DNA from: Clostridia bacterium
Lineage (GTDB): Bacteria > Bacillota > Clostridia > Oscillospirales > Acutalibacteraceae
Assembly: GCA_017407645.1 (NCBI GenBank)
Contig: JAFQWE010000012.1
Span: 1-64,000 of the forward strand
Reading direction: 5' to 3'
DNA length: 64,000 nt
Position 1 is the first letter of the stretch. Each line of letters begins with the position of its first letter. The notes under the pieces are model-generated. The model searched no databases. It had not been told where the DNA came from and saw only the letters and a list, made by a program, of their open reading frames with translations. A program made the position numbers and the translations under genes. Shown here piece by piece: positions 24,075 through 33,263 of the stretch.

Positions 24075-26489
24075 ATGGGAGTGTTTGATTTGAAAAATAA
24101 CCAATTGAATTTCGATTTTGACAATGCACCGATTCAGTCTCCACAACCCACAACGCCCGTTGACCGTACCGTTAACACAAGCAAGCGTCAACCCAGTGGC
24201 ATTTTAACCGCAGAAGAGGTTAAAAATATGGGCGCGGACAAGGTTGAGAAAAATCACATTGCCCCATCCCCCATTGCTGAGGCTCCGAAAACAGAGCCAG
24301 TTGTAAAAAGTGAGCCTGTGCAGTCGGCAGGCTATTCCAATGCCGCTATGGAAATTTTGCGACGTATGCAGATTTCCGAAGCCGATACAAGCAAAAGCAA
24401 TCCTGGACCCGCAACCTACATATCCGCAGCCCAACCAAGTGAAATGGGCGATTTTCTTAACCGCCGTCAGAGTGTTTCTGCCGAAAAAAAGGAAGAGACT
24501 GCGCCCGTTAAGATTACCGAGGACGTTGCCGTTGCCGATATGCGTCGTGAAAAGGCTGATGCATTTAAGCTGGACACTGCCGCTATGGCTGCAGGCTTTG
24601 AAAGTATAGATGACAGCAGTGCTGAACAAAACGAACCCCTTGACAGCACAAGCGTATTTCAATTGCCCGAAGAAGAAGCCGGCACCCGTATGTTTGATGC
24701 CGTTGCACCCACCGATAACATCTTTGAAGATGGCGGCAGCACTATCTTTATTCCCGACGATTTTGTTGCAGAGGAAGACGAAAAAGACGAGGAGGAAATC
24801 ATCGACGATTACACCACCATTGAGGACGCTCAATCGGTTAGCGACGATTTGACCTTCCGCAAGCGTAAATTAGGCTTTAAATTTGTTGCCACCGTTTTTG
24901 TAGCACTTTTGCTTATCATTATAACGCTATCAGATAATTTGTTCCCATTCGGTCACGTTTCATATTATATTGCAGTGGGAGTTTTGCTGTTGGTTGCGAC
25001 CGTTATAAATCTGTCGTCCTTCCAATCACTGATTTCGGTCTTTAAACTTAAGCCTGACGTGGATTTTGCTCCTGCATTGGCAGTGGTTGCATCCTTCATT
25101 CAGTTGGGAGTGTGCGCGTTTTTTGGCACAAAGGGGCTTGCATCTTCGGGTATTCTCGCTGCCGCCGCAGTGGTATCTCTTGCCTTTAACACCCTTTCAA
25201 AGCGCATCACCGTAAGTCGCACGCTGGCAAACTTTGACCTTATTTCCAACGAAGAAGATAAGGAGGCCGCCGCATTTATAGGCGCGCCTGCCTCTGCCTC
25301 AATTCTTAACCCAAAAAAACACGGCGAAACCTTGATTTTAGGCCGACGCACCACTGTGGATATGGCAGGATTTATTTCATATTCACTGTCTCCTGACCTT
25401 TATGAGAAATTAAGCGGTAAAATGTCAGTTATAGTCCTTGCCGCCGCAGTAATAGCCGCAGGCGCATCCTTGATTATGGCTGAGTCCGCCGCAGTTGTTG
25501 CTACCGCTTTTGCCAGTGTTTGCTGCCTTGGCGCACAGATTGCCGCATCCTATCCCTCAGCCGTTTTGCTTAACCGCGTTTGCAAAAAACTTCGCAACAA
25601 TAAGGTTATGTTTAGCGGATTTAAAGCGGCTGAAGAGCTTGGTGATGCCAACGTTATTGTTCTTGATTCTGATGAAATTTTTAACGATGAGTGTGTAAGT
25701 CTGTTTAAATTCCGTACCTTTGGCGGCGTCTCTCCTGACATTGCATTTATGACTGCCGCCGCCCTTACTACCGAAGGACACTCCCCCTTGGCAGGTATGT
25801 TTAATCAGATTGCCGCCACCACCGGCGCGGGTATGCTTGCCGCCGACTCGGTTATTTATGAAAACTCAATGGGTCTTACCGGTTGGGTTGACGAAAAGAA
25901 AACTCTGCTTGGCAACCGTATGATTATGGAATCTCACTCTATTCCGGTGCCTTCAATGGAAATTGACCGCAAAATATTAAAAAGCGGCAAATTCCCTCTA
26001 TATCTTGCTATTGACGACAAAATTGCCGCAATGTTTATCATTGGTTATTCTGCTAACCGCCGTATGCTTCACAGTCTGCGCCGTCTTAACAATACGGGCG
26101 CAACCTTGCTTGTCAGAACGGTTGACCCCAACGTAACTGCAGACCTTGTTTGCTCTGTCTACGGATTGCCGACAGGTGCAGTTGAAGTTATGGCGAGCGA
26201 TGCTTCAAGATATTACTGCGACCGTATGTCTCCCACCGAAAACGAGCCTGCTCTTCTTTGCACTGAGGATGCCAAGGGCTTTGTTGATGCCTTTGTATCA
26301 TCAATAAGCTTAAACAGAAGCTCTGTTGCCGCTTCAATAACAGTTGTAGTGCTTACCTGCTTGGTTATGGCTTTGAACATAGCTCTGTCTGTTTTGGGTG
26401 TATCAAGCTACTTTAACTTGATTATGGTTCTGGCTTCATATCTTGGCGTAACCGCAATTACCGCTGTTGTTTCTCTTCTTCGCAGTTAA
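24075..26489 (+). CDS. P1B-ATPase-like membrane protein with lost catalytic motifs (pseudo-pump)
   Basis: 804 residues from ATG 24075 (a TTG at 24090 has a better-spaced GGGAG). Residues 1-262 are a disordered, acidic Ser/Pro-rich cytoplasmic segment. Eight hydrophobic helices follow at about 270-289, 295-315, 331-350, 355-374, 450-469, 472-490, 751-775 and 780-803. That is the 4 + 2 + 2 topology of P1B metal ATPases, with soluble regions where the A domain (375-447, shortened) and P/N domains (500-745) belong. N-domain-like traces remain: GHSPLA (568-573, for SEHPLA) and GWVDEKKTLLGNR (603-615). The key motifs are gone: CPC is SYPS (492-495), DKTGT is DSDEI (531-535), TGDN is TVDPN (682-686), and GDGxND is absent. 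It cannot be an ordinary pump; role unknown, perhaps sensing or scaffolding. Confidence 0.7.
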   Translation: MGVFDLKNNQLNFDFDNAPIQSPQPTTPVDRTVNTSKRQPSGILTAEEVKNMGADKVEKNHIAPSPIAEAPKTEPVVKSEPVQSAGYSNAAMEILRRMQISEADTSKSNPGPATYISAAQPSEMGDFLNRRQSVSAEKKEETAPVKITEDVAVADMRREKADAFKLDTAAMAAGFESIDDSSAEQNEPLDSTSVFQLPEEEAGTRMFDAVAPTDNIFEDGGSTIFIPDDFVAEEDEKDEEEIIDDYTTIEDAQSVSDDLTFRKRKLGFKFVATVFVALLLIIITLSDNLFPFGHVSYYIAVGVLLLVATVINLSSFQSLISVFKLKPDVDFAPALAVVASFIQLGVCAFFGTKGLASSGILAAAAVVSLAFNTLSKRITVSRTLANFDLISNEEDKEAAAFIGAPASASILNPKKHGETLILGRRTTVDMAGFISYSLSPDLYEKLSGKMSVIVLAAAVIAAGASLIMAESAAVVATAFASVCCLGAQIAASYPSAVLLNRVCKKLRNNKVMFSGFKAAEELGDANVIVLDSDEIFNDECVSLFKFRTFGGVSPDIAFMTAAALTTEGHSPLAGMFNQIAATTGAGMLAADSVIYENSMGLTGWVDEKKTLLGNRMIMESHSIPVPSMEIDRKILKSGKFPLYLAIDDKIAAMFIIGYSANRRMLHSLRRLNNTGATLLVRTVDPNVTADLVCSVYGLPTGAVEVMASDASRYYCDRMSPTENEPALLCTEDAKGFVDAFVSSISLNRSSVAASITVVVLTCLVMALNIALSVLGVSSYFNLIMVLASYLGVTAITAVVSLLRS

Positions 26490-26497
26490 TACCAAAA

Positions 26498-26540
26498 TTT
26501 ACAGAATTTGTTAAAAAACACTTGACTTTTACAGAATTTG
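26498..26540 (+). promoter_or_regulatory. direct repeat TTTACAGAATTTG, candidate AbrB-type sites
   Basis: The 13-base sequence TTTACAGAATTTG occurs at 26498-26510 and 26528-26540, exactly 30 bases apart (about three helical turns). The second copy fills the spacer between the -35 and -10 boxes of the AbrB-like gene, which would suit autorepression. Confidence 0.6.
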
Positions 26541-26550
26541 ACAGTATAAT
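26522..26550 (+). promoter_or_regulatory. promoter of the AbrB-like gene
   Basis: TTGACT (26522-26527), 17 bases, TATAAT (26545-26550); start codon 32 bases later. Confidence 0.85.
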
Positions 26551-26581
26551 CAAGTTAACATAATAAATTCGGAGGTAGTTT

Positions 26582-26839
26582 ATGAAGTCAACGGGTATTG
26601 TTAGAAAGATGGACCGTTTAGGCCGCGTTGTTATTCCAAAGGAGCTCCGCCGCGTTATGAATATTGAAGAAGACGTTGACGCTATGGAGATTTTTACAGA
26701 AGGCAACACCGTTATACTTAAAAAATACGAGCCGTCTTGTCTGTTCTGCAACGAGACTGATTTTAATATGGTTTCTTACAAAGGCCATAGTGTGTGTCGC
26801 AAATGCATTGCCGAGCTTGAAAAAGCAAATAACGAATAA
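26582..26839 (+). CDS. AbrB/SpoVT-type transition regulator with C-terminal zinc ribbon
   Basis: 85 residues. N-terminal swapped-hairpin AbrB domain (MKSTGIVRKMDRLGRVVIPKELRR... 1-50, with RKMDRLGRVVIPKELR the DNA-binding loop), then CLFC (about 54-57) and CRKC (about 72-75), a four-cysteine zinc ribbon. AbrB proteins bind AT-rich promoters and control transition-state genes; the zinc ribbon replaces the usual C-terminal multimerisation part. GGAGG precedes the ATG. It has a strong own promoter with a direct repeat over it, and a terminator directly after. Confidence 0.92.
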   Translation: MKSTGIVRKMDRLGRVVIPKELRRVMNIEEDVDAMEIFTEGNTVILKKYEPSCLFCNETDFNMVSYKGHSVCRKCIAELEKANNE

Positions 26840-26842
26840 ATT

Positions 26843-26879
26843 AAAAAAGGCACTTTCTGTTTAGAAAGTGCCTTTTTTA
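26843..26879 (+). terminator. terminator of the AbrB-like gene
   Basis: 16-bp stem (26843-26858 with 26863-26878, AAAAAAGGCACTTTCT) with a GTTT loop and T run. Confidence 0.95.
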
Positions 26880-27021
26880 GCTAAATACTTGCTTTGCAAC
26901 AGCTAAATTTCACTTTGTGAAGCTAAATTTCACTCCACATAGCTGATTTTAAAACAGCTGACCAAAGGTCAATTTAGCTCGCATTGGCGAATTTAGTTGG
27001 GCACCGTTACATAACGGTGCC
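26880..27021. repeat. hairpin array 2: GCTAAAT heptamers, inverted in the second half
   Basis: Forward heptamers GCTAAAT at 26880-26886, 26902-26908 and 26922-26928 and GCTGATT at 26942-26948; inverted ATTTAGC at 26972-26978 and ATTTAGT at 26991-26997. Between them are mini-palindromes: TTGC/GCAA (26889-26899), TTCAC/GTGAA (26909-26921), TGACC/GGTCA (26959-26971), TCGC/GCGA (26979-26990) and a 10-bp GGCACCGTTA stem (27000-27021). The orientation change falls at the quasi-palindrome AGCTGATTTTAAAACAGCT (26941-26959). It fills the gap between the AbrB terminator and glyA. Confidence 0.8.
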
Positions 27022-27028
27022 TGCTTAA

Positions 27029-28279
27029 TTACTTATAAAGGGGATACTTTTTGCAGATTTCGGCAACACCTGCGCGAATTTCTTCCTCGCTATTTTCGAA
27101 GTCGTAGATTGCCTTTGCAATAAACTCACCGATTTTGGTGAAATCCTCAGTATTAAGTCCTCTGGTAGTTGCGGCAGGAGTACCAAGGCGCACACCGCTT
27201 GTAACAAAGGGCTTTTCGGGGTCGTTGGGTATAGCATTCTTGTTAGCAGTAATATTTACTGCATCAAGGCGGTGCTCAAGCTCCTTACCGGTAACACCTG
27301 TGCCACGCAAATCAACAAGCATCAAGTGATTATCGGTGCCACCTGAAACAATGTTAACCTTGTTTTTAATAAGGCTTGCGGCAAGTGCCTGTGCATTGTC
27401 AACAATGCGCTGCTGATACTGCTTGAACTCGTCGGTAAGAGCCTCACCGAAGCAAACTGCCTTTGCGGCAATAGTGTGCATCAAGGGGCCACCCTGTGTG
27501 CCGGGGAAGATAGCCTTGTCGATTGCCTTGGCATATTCTTCTTTGCAAAGAATCATACCGCCGCGAGGACCGCGCAAGGTCTTGTGGGTGGTGGTGGTAA
27601 CAATGTCGGCATACTCTACGGGATTGGGATGAAGCCCTGCGGCAACGAGACCTGCAATATGAGCCATATCAACCATAAATATTGCGCCAACCTCTTTAGC
27701 GATTTCGGCAATTTTATCAAAATAAATGGTGCGAGGATAGGCAGATGCACCTGCTACAATCAACTTAGGTTTGCACTGGGTGGCGATGCGGCGCATTTCG
27801 TCGTAATCAATAAAACCGTCGTCTGAAACGCCATATGGCACAAAGTTGTAAAGCATACCCGAAAGGTTAACGGGTGAGCCGTGAGTAAGGTGACCGCCGT
27901 GAGCAAGATTCATACCCATAACGGTATCACCGGGTTGAAGCAATGCAGTGTAAACGGCTGTGTTTGCCTGTGCGCCCGAATGAGGCTGAACGTTGGCGTG
28001 TTCTGCACCAAAAAGCTTTTTAGCGCGGTCACGGGCAATATCCTCTGCAATATCAACACACTGGCATCCGCCGTAGTAACGCTTGCCGGGATAACCCTCG
28101 GCGTATTTATTTGTAAGCACGCTGCCCATTGCAGCCATTACTGCGGGGGAAACGAAGTTTTCGCTTGCGATAAGCTCAATATTGCTTTGCTGACGGGCAA
28201 GCTCTTTTGCCATAGCATCAGCAACATCCTTGTCAGTCTGAGCAACAAGGCCGATTGAATCAAGTAAATTATCAAACAT
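27029..28279 (-). CDS. glyA: serine hydroxymethyltransferase
   Basis: 416 residues, full length. PLP enzyme converting serine and tetrahydrofolate to glycine and methylene-tetrahydrofolate. SENFVSPAV near 39, [15 protein letters not shown] near 57-71, [12 protein letters not shown] near 200 and the PLP-lysine motif [14 protein letters not shown] near 225-238 are all intact. AAGGAAGGTG precedes the ATG. Single-gene unit between hairpin array 2 and the trk genes. Confidence 0.97.
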   Translation of the reverse strand: MFDNLLDSIGLVAQTDKDVADAMAKELARQQSNIELIASENFVSPAVMAAMGSVLTNKYAEGYPGKRYYGGCQCVDIAEDIARDRAKKLFGAEHANVQPHSGAQANTAVYTALLQPGDTVMGMNLAHGGHLTHGSPVNLSGMLYNFVPYGVSDDGFIDYDEMRRIATQCKPKLIVAGASAYPRTIYFDKIAEIAKEVGAIFMVDMAHIAGLVAAGLHPNPVEYADIVTTTTHKTLRGPRGGMILCKEEYAKAIDKAIFPGTQGGPLMHTIAAKAVCFGEALTDEFKQYQQRIVDNAQALAASLIKNKVNIVSGGTDNHLMLVDLRGTGVTGKELEHRLDAVNITANKNAIPNDPEKPFVTSGVRLGTPAATTRGLNTEDFTKIGEFIAKAIYDFENSEEEIRAGVAEICKKYPLYK

Positions 28280-28359
28280 TATAATGCACCTTCCTTAAAT
28301 CTGTAATAATTGTAATTATGATAACATACTCAAACAAAAAAATAAAGCATAAAAACTTT

Positions 28360-28395
28360 AAAAGAGGACAAATTTTAACAAATTTGTCCTCTTTT
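28360..28395. terminator. terminator between glyA upstream region and trkH end
   Basis: 16-bp stem AAAAGAGGACAAATTT (28360-28375) with 28380-28395; read on the minus strand it ends the trkA-trkH unit just after the trkH stop at 28409. Confidence 0.85.
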
Positions 28396-28408
28396 ACAAT
28401 TTAAAGTG

Positions 28409-29860
28409 TTATCTGCGCCAGGTTGATGGTGAAATGGCTAAAAGCAAGGGGAAAATTTCAAGTCTGCCAAGCAGCATTGAAAAGGACAAAACAAGCTTTG
28501 AAAAGCCTGTATAATCGGCATAGCTTCCCATTGGTCCAACCTCTGCTAAACCAGGTCCTACATTATTAAAGCAAGCAACCGTCGCTGTGAAATTGCTTTC
28601 AAATCCAAAGGGTTCAAAACTTATTAGCAAAAAGGCAGTTACCATACAGGCAAGGTATACCGCAAGATATACGCCTACATTATTAGTGGTAGTTTCGTCA
28701 AGCCGCTTTCCCTCAAACTTAACCGATGCTACTGAGCGGGGATGGAGCATACGGCGAAACTCCTTGCCAATCATTTTTACAAGAATAACCACACGAGAAA
28801 CCTTTATGCCGCCTGCCGTAGAGCCTGCACAACCACCGATAAACATAAGTGTCAGAATTATGGCTTTTGATAACCCCGGCCATAAATTGAAATCGGTGGT
28901 AGAATAGCCTGTGGTGGTCATTATCGAAGAAACCTGAAAGAATGAGTGACGGACTGTCTCCTCAACTGTTCCTCCTGTTGCCGCAAGGGTAGAAAAGACA
29001 TTGACCGAGATAATTGCAGTTGAAGCAGCCACAATCAAAAGATAAACCTTTAGCTCACTGCTTTTCAAAGCAGGCTTAATACGGCGTATAAGCACAAGGT
29101 AATAAAGGTTGAAGTTTACACCGAAAATCAGCATAAACACAGCTATTATCCACTGACACGCAGGGTTATATGCGCCTATGCTGTTGGCTTTCACCCCAAA
29201 GCCACCTGTTCCGGCAGTTCCGAAGGAATGAACAAAGCTTTCAAACCAATTCATTCCAAACACCTTAAGAAGCACTATTTCTAGAAGGGTAAGTACAATA
29301 TAGATAAGATAAAGTATTTTTGCTGTGTCGCGAAGGCGCGGCACAAGCTTACCAAAGATAGGCCCCGGCATTTCTGCCTTTAAAATGTGAGATGAACGGT
29401 CAGATGCCCCAGGAGAAATTGCTGTTATAAACACAAGCACTCCCATACCGCCTATCCAGTGAGTAAAGCTGCGCCAAAAAAGTCCGCCGTGGCTCATAGC
29501 CTCAACGTCGGTAAGTATGGATGCACCCGTTGTGGTAAAGCCGCTGACCGTTTCAAACAGGGCATCAATGTAATTGGGTATTTCTTTGTTAATTGTAAAG
29601 GGCAAAGCGCCGATAAGGGACATAATCACCCAAACAATTCCCACTATAGCGAAGCCTTCTTTAGCATAAATAACACTGTTTTTTGTGCGAAAGCACAGAC
29701 ACAGCAGTAATCCCAATACCAAAGCTATAGCCGCTGTAACAGCAAAGCCAAACCAAGTAGCCTCGCCATAGATAAAGCACACCAAAAGGGGCAACAGCAA
29801 CAAAATTGCTTCGGCAATTGAAATTCTGCCCAAGGTGTTAAAAATCATTCTTATATTCAT
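28409..29860 (-). CDS. trkH: Trk/Ktr potassium uptake channel subunit TrkH
   Basis: 483 residues with about 10-12 membrane helices and the four selectivity-filter loops of the TrkH/KtrB family, for example TTTGASILTD, GTAGTGGFGVKANS, STTDFNLWP and NNVGPGLAEVGP. It forms the potassium pore and works with the cytoplasmic RCK subunit TrkA, whose gene lies 14 bases upstream. AGAGGTAG precedes the start. Confidence 0.95.
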   Translation of the reverse strand: MNIRMIFNTLGRISIAEAILLLLPLLVCFIYGEATWFGFAVTAAIALVLGLLLCLCFRTKNSVIYAKEGFAIVGIVWVIMSLIGALPFTINKEIPNYIDALFETVSGFTTTGASILTDVEAMSHGGLFWRSFTHWIGGMGVLVFITAISPGASDRSSHILKAEMPGPIFGKLVPRLRDTAKILYLIYIVLTLLEIVLLKVFGMNWFESFVHSFGTAGTGGFGVKANSIGAYNPACQWIIAVFMLIFGVNFNLYYLVLIRRIKPALKSSELKVYLLIVAASTAIISVNVFSTLAATGGTVEETVRHSFFQVSSIMTTTGYSTTDFNLWPGLSKAIILTLMFIGGCAGSTAGGIKVSRVVILVKMIGKEFRRMLHPRSVASVKFEGKRLDETTTNNVGVYLAVYLACMVTAFLLISFEPFGFESNFTATVACFNNVGPGLAEVGPMGSYADYTGFSKLVLSFSMLLGRLEIFPLLLAISPSTWRR

Positions 29861-29874
29861 AACTACCTCTGTAA

Positions 29875-31233
29875 TCAGCGAATTATATCAGAAAGGTCAT
29901 TAAGCAGCTCGCCTGCGGCAATTACAACCACTCGGTCACCTGCCATAATCACATCATCACCCGATGGAATTATGGACTTTCTGCCACGAATAATGCCTGC
30001 AATAAGAATATCCTTTTTAATGTGCATATCCTTAAGGGGTATTTCGATATACTTAAAGTTATCATTAACACTAAACTCAAGAGCTTCCGCCTTGCCATCC
30101 ATAAGCTTGTAGAGAGTTTCAACGTTACTTCCTATTGAGTTGCGTAGTGCTCTTGCATACTTCGACAAAAACTCAGAAACAAAGTGTTGCGGTGAAACTA
30201 TACATTCGAGGCCGATTTTTCCTGCCATTGCGGCAAGTTCAGGTCGGTTAACCTTAGTAATAACCTTTTGCACGTTTTGAGATGCCGCAAAACACGAGGT
30301 AAGAATATTTTCTTCATCCATACCAGTAAGTCCCACAAACACGTCGGTAGTATCTACTCCCTCTTCAAGCAACAAATCCTGAGAGGTGCCGTCACCCAAA
30401 ATGGTAACTGCTTCGGGCACAAAATCGTTAAGCTCTTCACAGCGTTGACGGTCGTGGTCAATAACCTTGACCTCGTAGCCGCTGGCAACAAGCATTTTTG
30501 CAAGGTAGAGGGATATTCTGCCTGCGCCCATAATAATAACACTGTGAGCGCGCTTTTGTGTAACACCAAGCATTCTAAACAGTTTGTTCAGCTCGGCAGG
30601 TGATGCGGTTATACCCACCTTGTCGCCGCTTTTAAGAACAAAATTACCGTCGGGAATATAAAATTCTTCACCGCGCTGAACGGCACAAACCAAAATCTTA
30701 GCATCAAACTTTTTGCGCATTTCGGCAAGGGTTAATCCGTTAAGCACAGAATCGTCCTTCAGTCTGAAATCAACCATTTCAAGCTGTCTGCGGGCAAAGG
30801 TTTCAATATTAACGGCACTGGGAAATTTGATAATATTATAAATTTCGCGTGCAGTAATCATTTCAGGATTAACCGATGCGGAAAAACCCAACTGCTGCTT
30901 CATAAATTCCAAACTGTTGTCGTTATATTCGGGGTTGCGCACACGGGGTATAGTGTGCTTTGCTCCCATAGCGCGTGCAATAAAGCAAGCAAGCATATTC
31001 AGTTCGTCAGAATTGGTAACGGCAAGAAAGAGCTCTGCCTCTGCCACCCCCGCTTCTTTTAGGGCATCGGAGTCGGCACCATTGCCTACAAGCCCCATTA
31101 CGTCGTAACTGTTGGTTACCTCGTCAAGCACGGTGGGATCATAGTCAATAGCCACAACGTCGTGCCCCTCTGTAACAAGGTTTTTTATAATGGTGCGACC
31201 GATTTTACCGCAACCCACAACAACAATTTTCAT
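29875..31233 (-). CDS. trkA: Trk potassium uptake regulatory subunit TrkA
   Basis: 452 residues made of two tandem RCK (TrkA-N plus TrkA-C) units. The first Rossmann motif is VVVGCGKIGRTI (residues 4-15), with the acid at the end of strand 2 in VVAIDYD; the second is VIIMGAGRISLYLAK near 230. TrkA binds nucleotides and gates TrkH. First gene of the trkA-trkH unit. Confidence 0.95.
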   Translation of the reverse strand: MKIVVVGCGKIGRTIIKNLVTEGHDVVAIDYDPTVLDEVTNSYDVMGLVGNGADSDALKEAGVAEAELFLAVTNSDELNMLACFIARAMGAKHTIPRVRNPEYNDNSLEFMKQQLGFSASVNPEMITAREIYNIIKFPSAVNIETFARRQLEMVDFRLKDDSVLNGLTLAEMRKKFDAKILVCAVQRGEEFYIPDGNFVLKSGDKVGITASPAELNKLFRMLGVTQKRAHSVIIMGAGRISLYLAKMLVASGYEVKVIDHDRQRCEELNDFVPEAVTILGDGTSQDLLLEEGVDTTDVFVGLTGMDEENILTSCFAASQNVQKVITKVNRPELAAMAGKIGLECIVSPQHFVSEFLSKYARALRNSIGSNVETLYKLMDGKAEALEFSVNDNFKYIEIPLKDMHIKKDILIAGIIRGRKSIIPSGDDVIMAGDRVVVIAAGELLNDLSDIIR

Positions 31234-31302
31234 AAAAACGCTTCCTTTTAAAGTTGTATAAGATTATTATACTACACTATTTCTTATTTTTCTACCCCTA
31301 TT

Positions 31303-31337
31303 TAAAAACACTTGACCGCCTCGTTGAGAAGCGGTCT
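31303..31337 (-). terminator. terminator of the BNR-repeat gene
   Basis: Minus strand stem GACCGC (31331-31336) with GCGGTC (31314-31319), then AAGTGTTTTT. The stem is short for a terminator. Confidence 0.55.
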
Positions 31338-31343
31338 GGCATA

Positions 31344-33083
31344 TTATTTTGCCTGCATATTAAGACTTTTGATAAGACTACCCTTGCTATCACCTGTTTC
31401 AGTTGCGGTCTGCAAATGAATATAGCAAACGCCGTTGGGTGCCGCCTCGCCTATTCGCAGGGCATATTTATTTTCACCTGCAGTAAGGATTGCCTCTCCT
31501 TTTTCGGTATCATAGTCTATGGTTACAGAGGTGTAGCCATCGCCGACAGTATCATCTGCGGTTATAACCGATGTAAAGGCGGCACAATCTGATACCGTAA
31601 TATCCACAGGATTCATCCAGCGGTCCATCAAGCTTACGCGCAAACCTTCGCCCAAAACCTTTGCTTTAACTGTAACACTGCCCTGTTTTGCGGCAGGAAA
31701 ATTCCACACGGCGCCCTGAACATTGCTAAAAAGACGGTCGTCGTCGGTGTTTCTTATAAGCAGGGCCTCGGTATGGTCACCTGACGGGTCGGGTACTAAA
31801 AGAGACCCGTTAGTTCTGTTCCACGCGCAATGGCCTGTGAACCCGCGATAATTACCCGTTACGCTTTTCAGATAAACCTGTGTAGACAAGCTCTCTAACC
31901 CCTGACGGAAGTTTTCGCTTCTGCCCTTTTCATACACCCAGTCAACATCAAAAATTACAAGCTTGCGCACATGCTGATGCTGACCGATATGAACAAGCAC
32001 CTTGTTAAAAGGTAATTCTATTGCTTGAAACTGATGAACACTTTTATCTCTGCCACAGCCGTTGCCACCAAAGGAACGAAAATCCGCGTGGTTGCGCAAT
32101 GGATTAAGATACATCTCTCTGAAGCCGATAAAGCTTTTTAAGTTGTCTTCAGATATTACCACCGCACTTGAATCACGGTTGGTAAACACATCCTCATAAA
32201 CGCCCTTTATCTCGTTTTGACTGAGAGGCGGCCAAACCGATTTTTTATCAAATTCGGGCAATGGCTGAGTGTTGTTATAAAAAATCATTATTCTTCCGTC
32301 CTGCAGATGCAAAAAGGCAGGGGTGGTAAGTGTCATATGCAAGGTTGTAGGCTGCGGTTTAGTCCAGCTGTCACCGAAATCGTAGGAATAGCAAATGTAT
32401 ATGTAATCGGTAGAGGTGCGAAGTATCATAGCCAGCGTGCCGTCATCAAGCAGGTCTATTTCAGGCTCTATTCCTGAATTTTCCCATCGGGGACTAAGAT
32501 GAGGCGGCTTTACCTCAAATTTGTCAGACTGTTCAATCTTGACAACTCGCCAAGAATCGCCGTCATCATCCGATATAAGCACTGCCGAACGGTCACCGCA
32601 GCCCTCTGCCTCGTCGTTAAACTGAACAGGAATTATCCAACGCTTGATTTGGGGGATGGGTGTAGGTTGGCGAAAAACTCCAACATTTTGAATGGGTGAC
32701 GGCACCTTGAGGTAATTCTTATCATCGGGGCCGATTTCGCTAACACCTATATGCTGAACCGCACATTTTTTAAAAAAGGCAAGCCATCGCTCTGACCAAG
32801 GGCTTTTAACAGCGGCACCCAAAGCATTTTCTGAGCACAAGACCGTTTTCCAACTGAGTCCGCCGTCAACCGAGCGTATGTAAACCCTCTCTTTCTTACC
32901 GTCAGGCTCATCATCCAAAGGGCGATAGCCGTAGCAACGGATTTCACCGTCAGGCATAACCGCAAGGTCGGTTAATGCATCGGAAAAAGGAGATGCAACT
33001 ACCGTAGGCTCATATATACGTTTTAATTCGGCAATATCTTCATTGGTCATACGACCGCGAATAGCATCAACATTTATCGTCAT
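31344..33083 (-). CDS. sialidase-like BNR/Asp-box beta-propeller protein
   Basis: 579 residues from ATG 33083, preceded by AGGAGCG; an upstream in-frame start would add 24 residues without a ribosome site. Asp-box repeats SVDGGLSW, SDDDGDSW and SYDFGDSW show a six-bladed propeller of the exo-sialidase superfamily (about 20-430), followed by a beta-sandwich tail (about 450-579). The arginine triad of true sialidases cannot be placed with confidence. No signal peptide, so a cytoplasmic glycan hydrolase or lyase is likely. It is divergent from nhaC. Confidence 0.7.
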   Translation of the reverse strand: MTINVDAIRGRMTNEDIAELKRIYEPTVVASPFSDALTDLAVMPDGEIRCYGYRPLDDEPDGKKERVYIRSVDGGLSWKTVLCSENALGAAVKSPWSERWLAFFKKCAVQHIGVSEIGPDDKNYLKVPSPIQNVGVFRQPTPIPQIKRWIIPVQFNDEAEGCGDRSAVLISDDDGDSWRVVKIEQSDKFEVKPPHLSPRWENSGIEPEIDLLDDGTLAMILRTSTDYIYICYSYDFGDSWTKPQPTTLHMTLTTPAFLHLQDGRIMIFYNNTQPLPEFDKKSVWPPLSQNEIKGVYEDVFTNRDSSAVVISEDNLKSFIGFREMYLNPLRNHADFRSFGGNGCGRDKSVHQFQAIELPFNKVLVHIGQHQHVRKLVIFDVDWVYEKGRSENFRQGLESLSTQVYLKSVTGNYRGFTGHCAWNRTNGSLLVPDPSGDHTEALLIRNTDDDRLFSNVQGAVWNFPAAKQGSVTVKAKVLGEGLRVSLMDRWMNPVDITVSDCAAFTSVITADDTVGDGYTSVTIDYDTEKGEAILTAGENKYALRIGEAAPNGVCYIHLQTATETGDSKGSLIKSLNMQAK

Positions 33084-33208
33084 AATAAATCGCTCCTGCC
33101 ACTTTTTGTTCAGTATATCACTGTCATTATTTAAGTGCAATATGAAAACGTACATATTTATAGCATATTTAATATAAAAACAGTCATTTTATATATATAA
33201 ATCTTTCG

Positions 33209-33237
33209 TTGACTTTTACACTTTAATGCATTATAAT
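33209..33237 (+). promoter_or_regulatory. promoter of nhaC
   Basis: TTGACT (33209-33214), 17 bases, TATAAT (33232-33237), 26 bases before the ATG. Confidence 0.85.
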
Positions 33238-33263
33238 GGTAAAAAAATAAAGGAGATGTAAAA

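Noticed and set aside
24075..26489. Annotating the 804-residue protein as a functional heavy-metal ATPase
   Set aside because: DKTGT, CPC, TGDN and GDGxND-type motifs are all absent.
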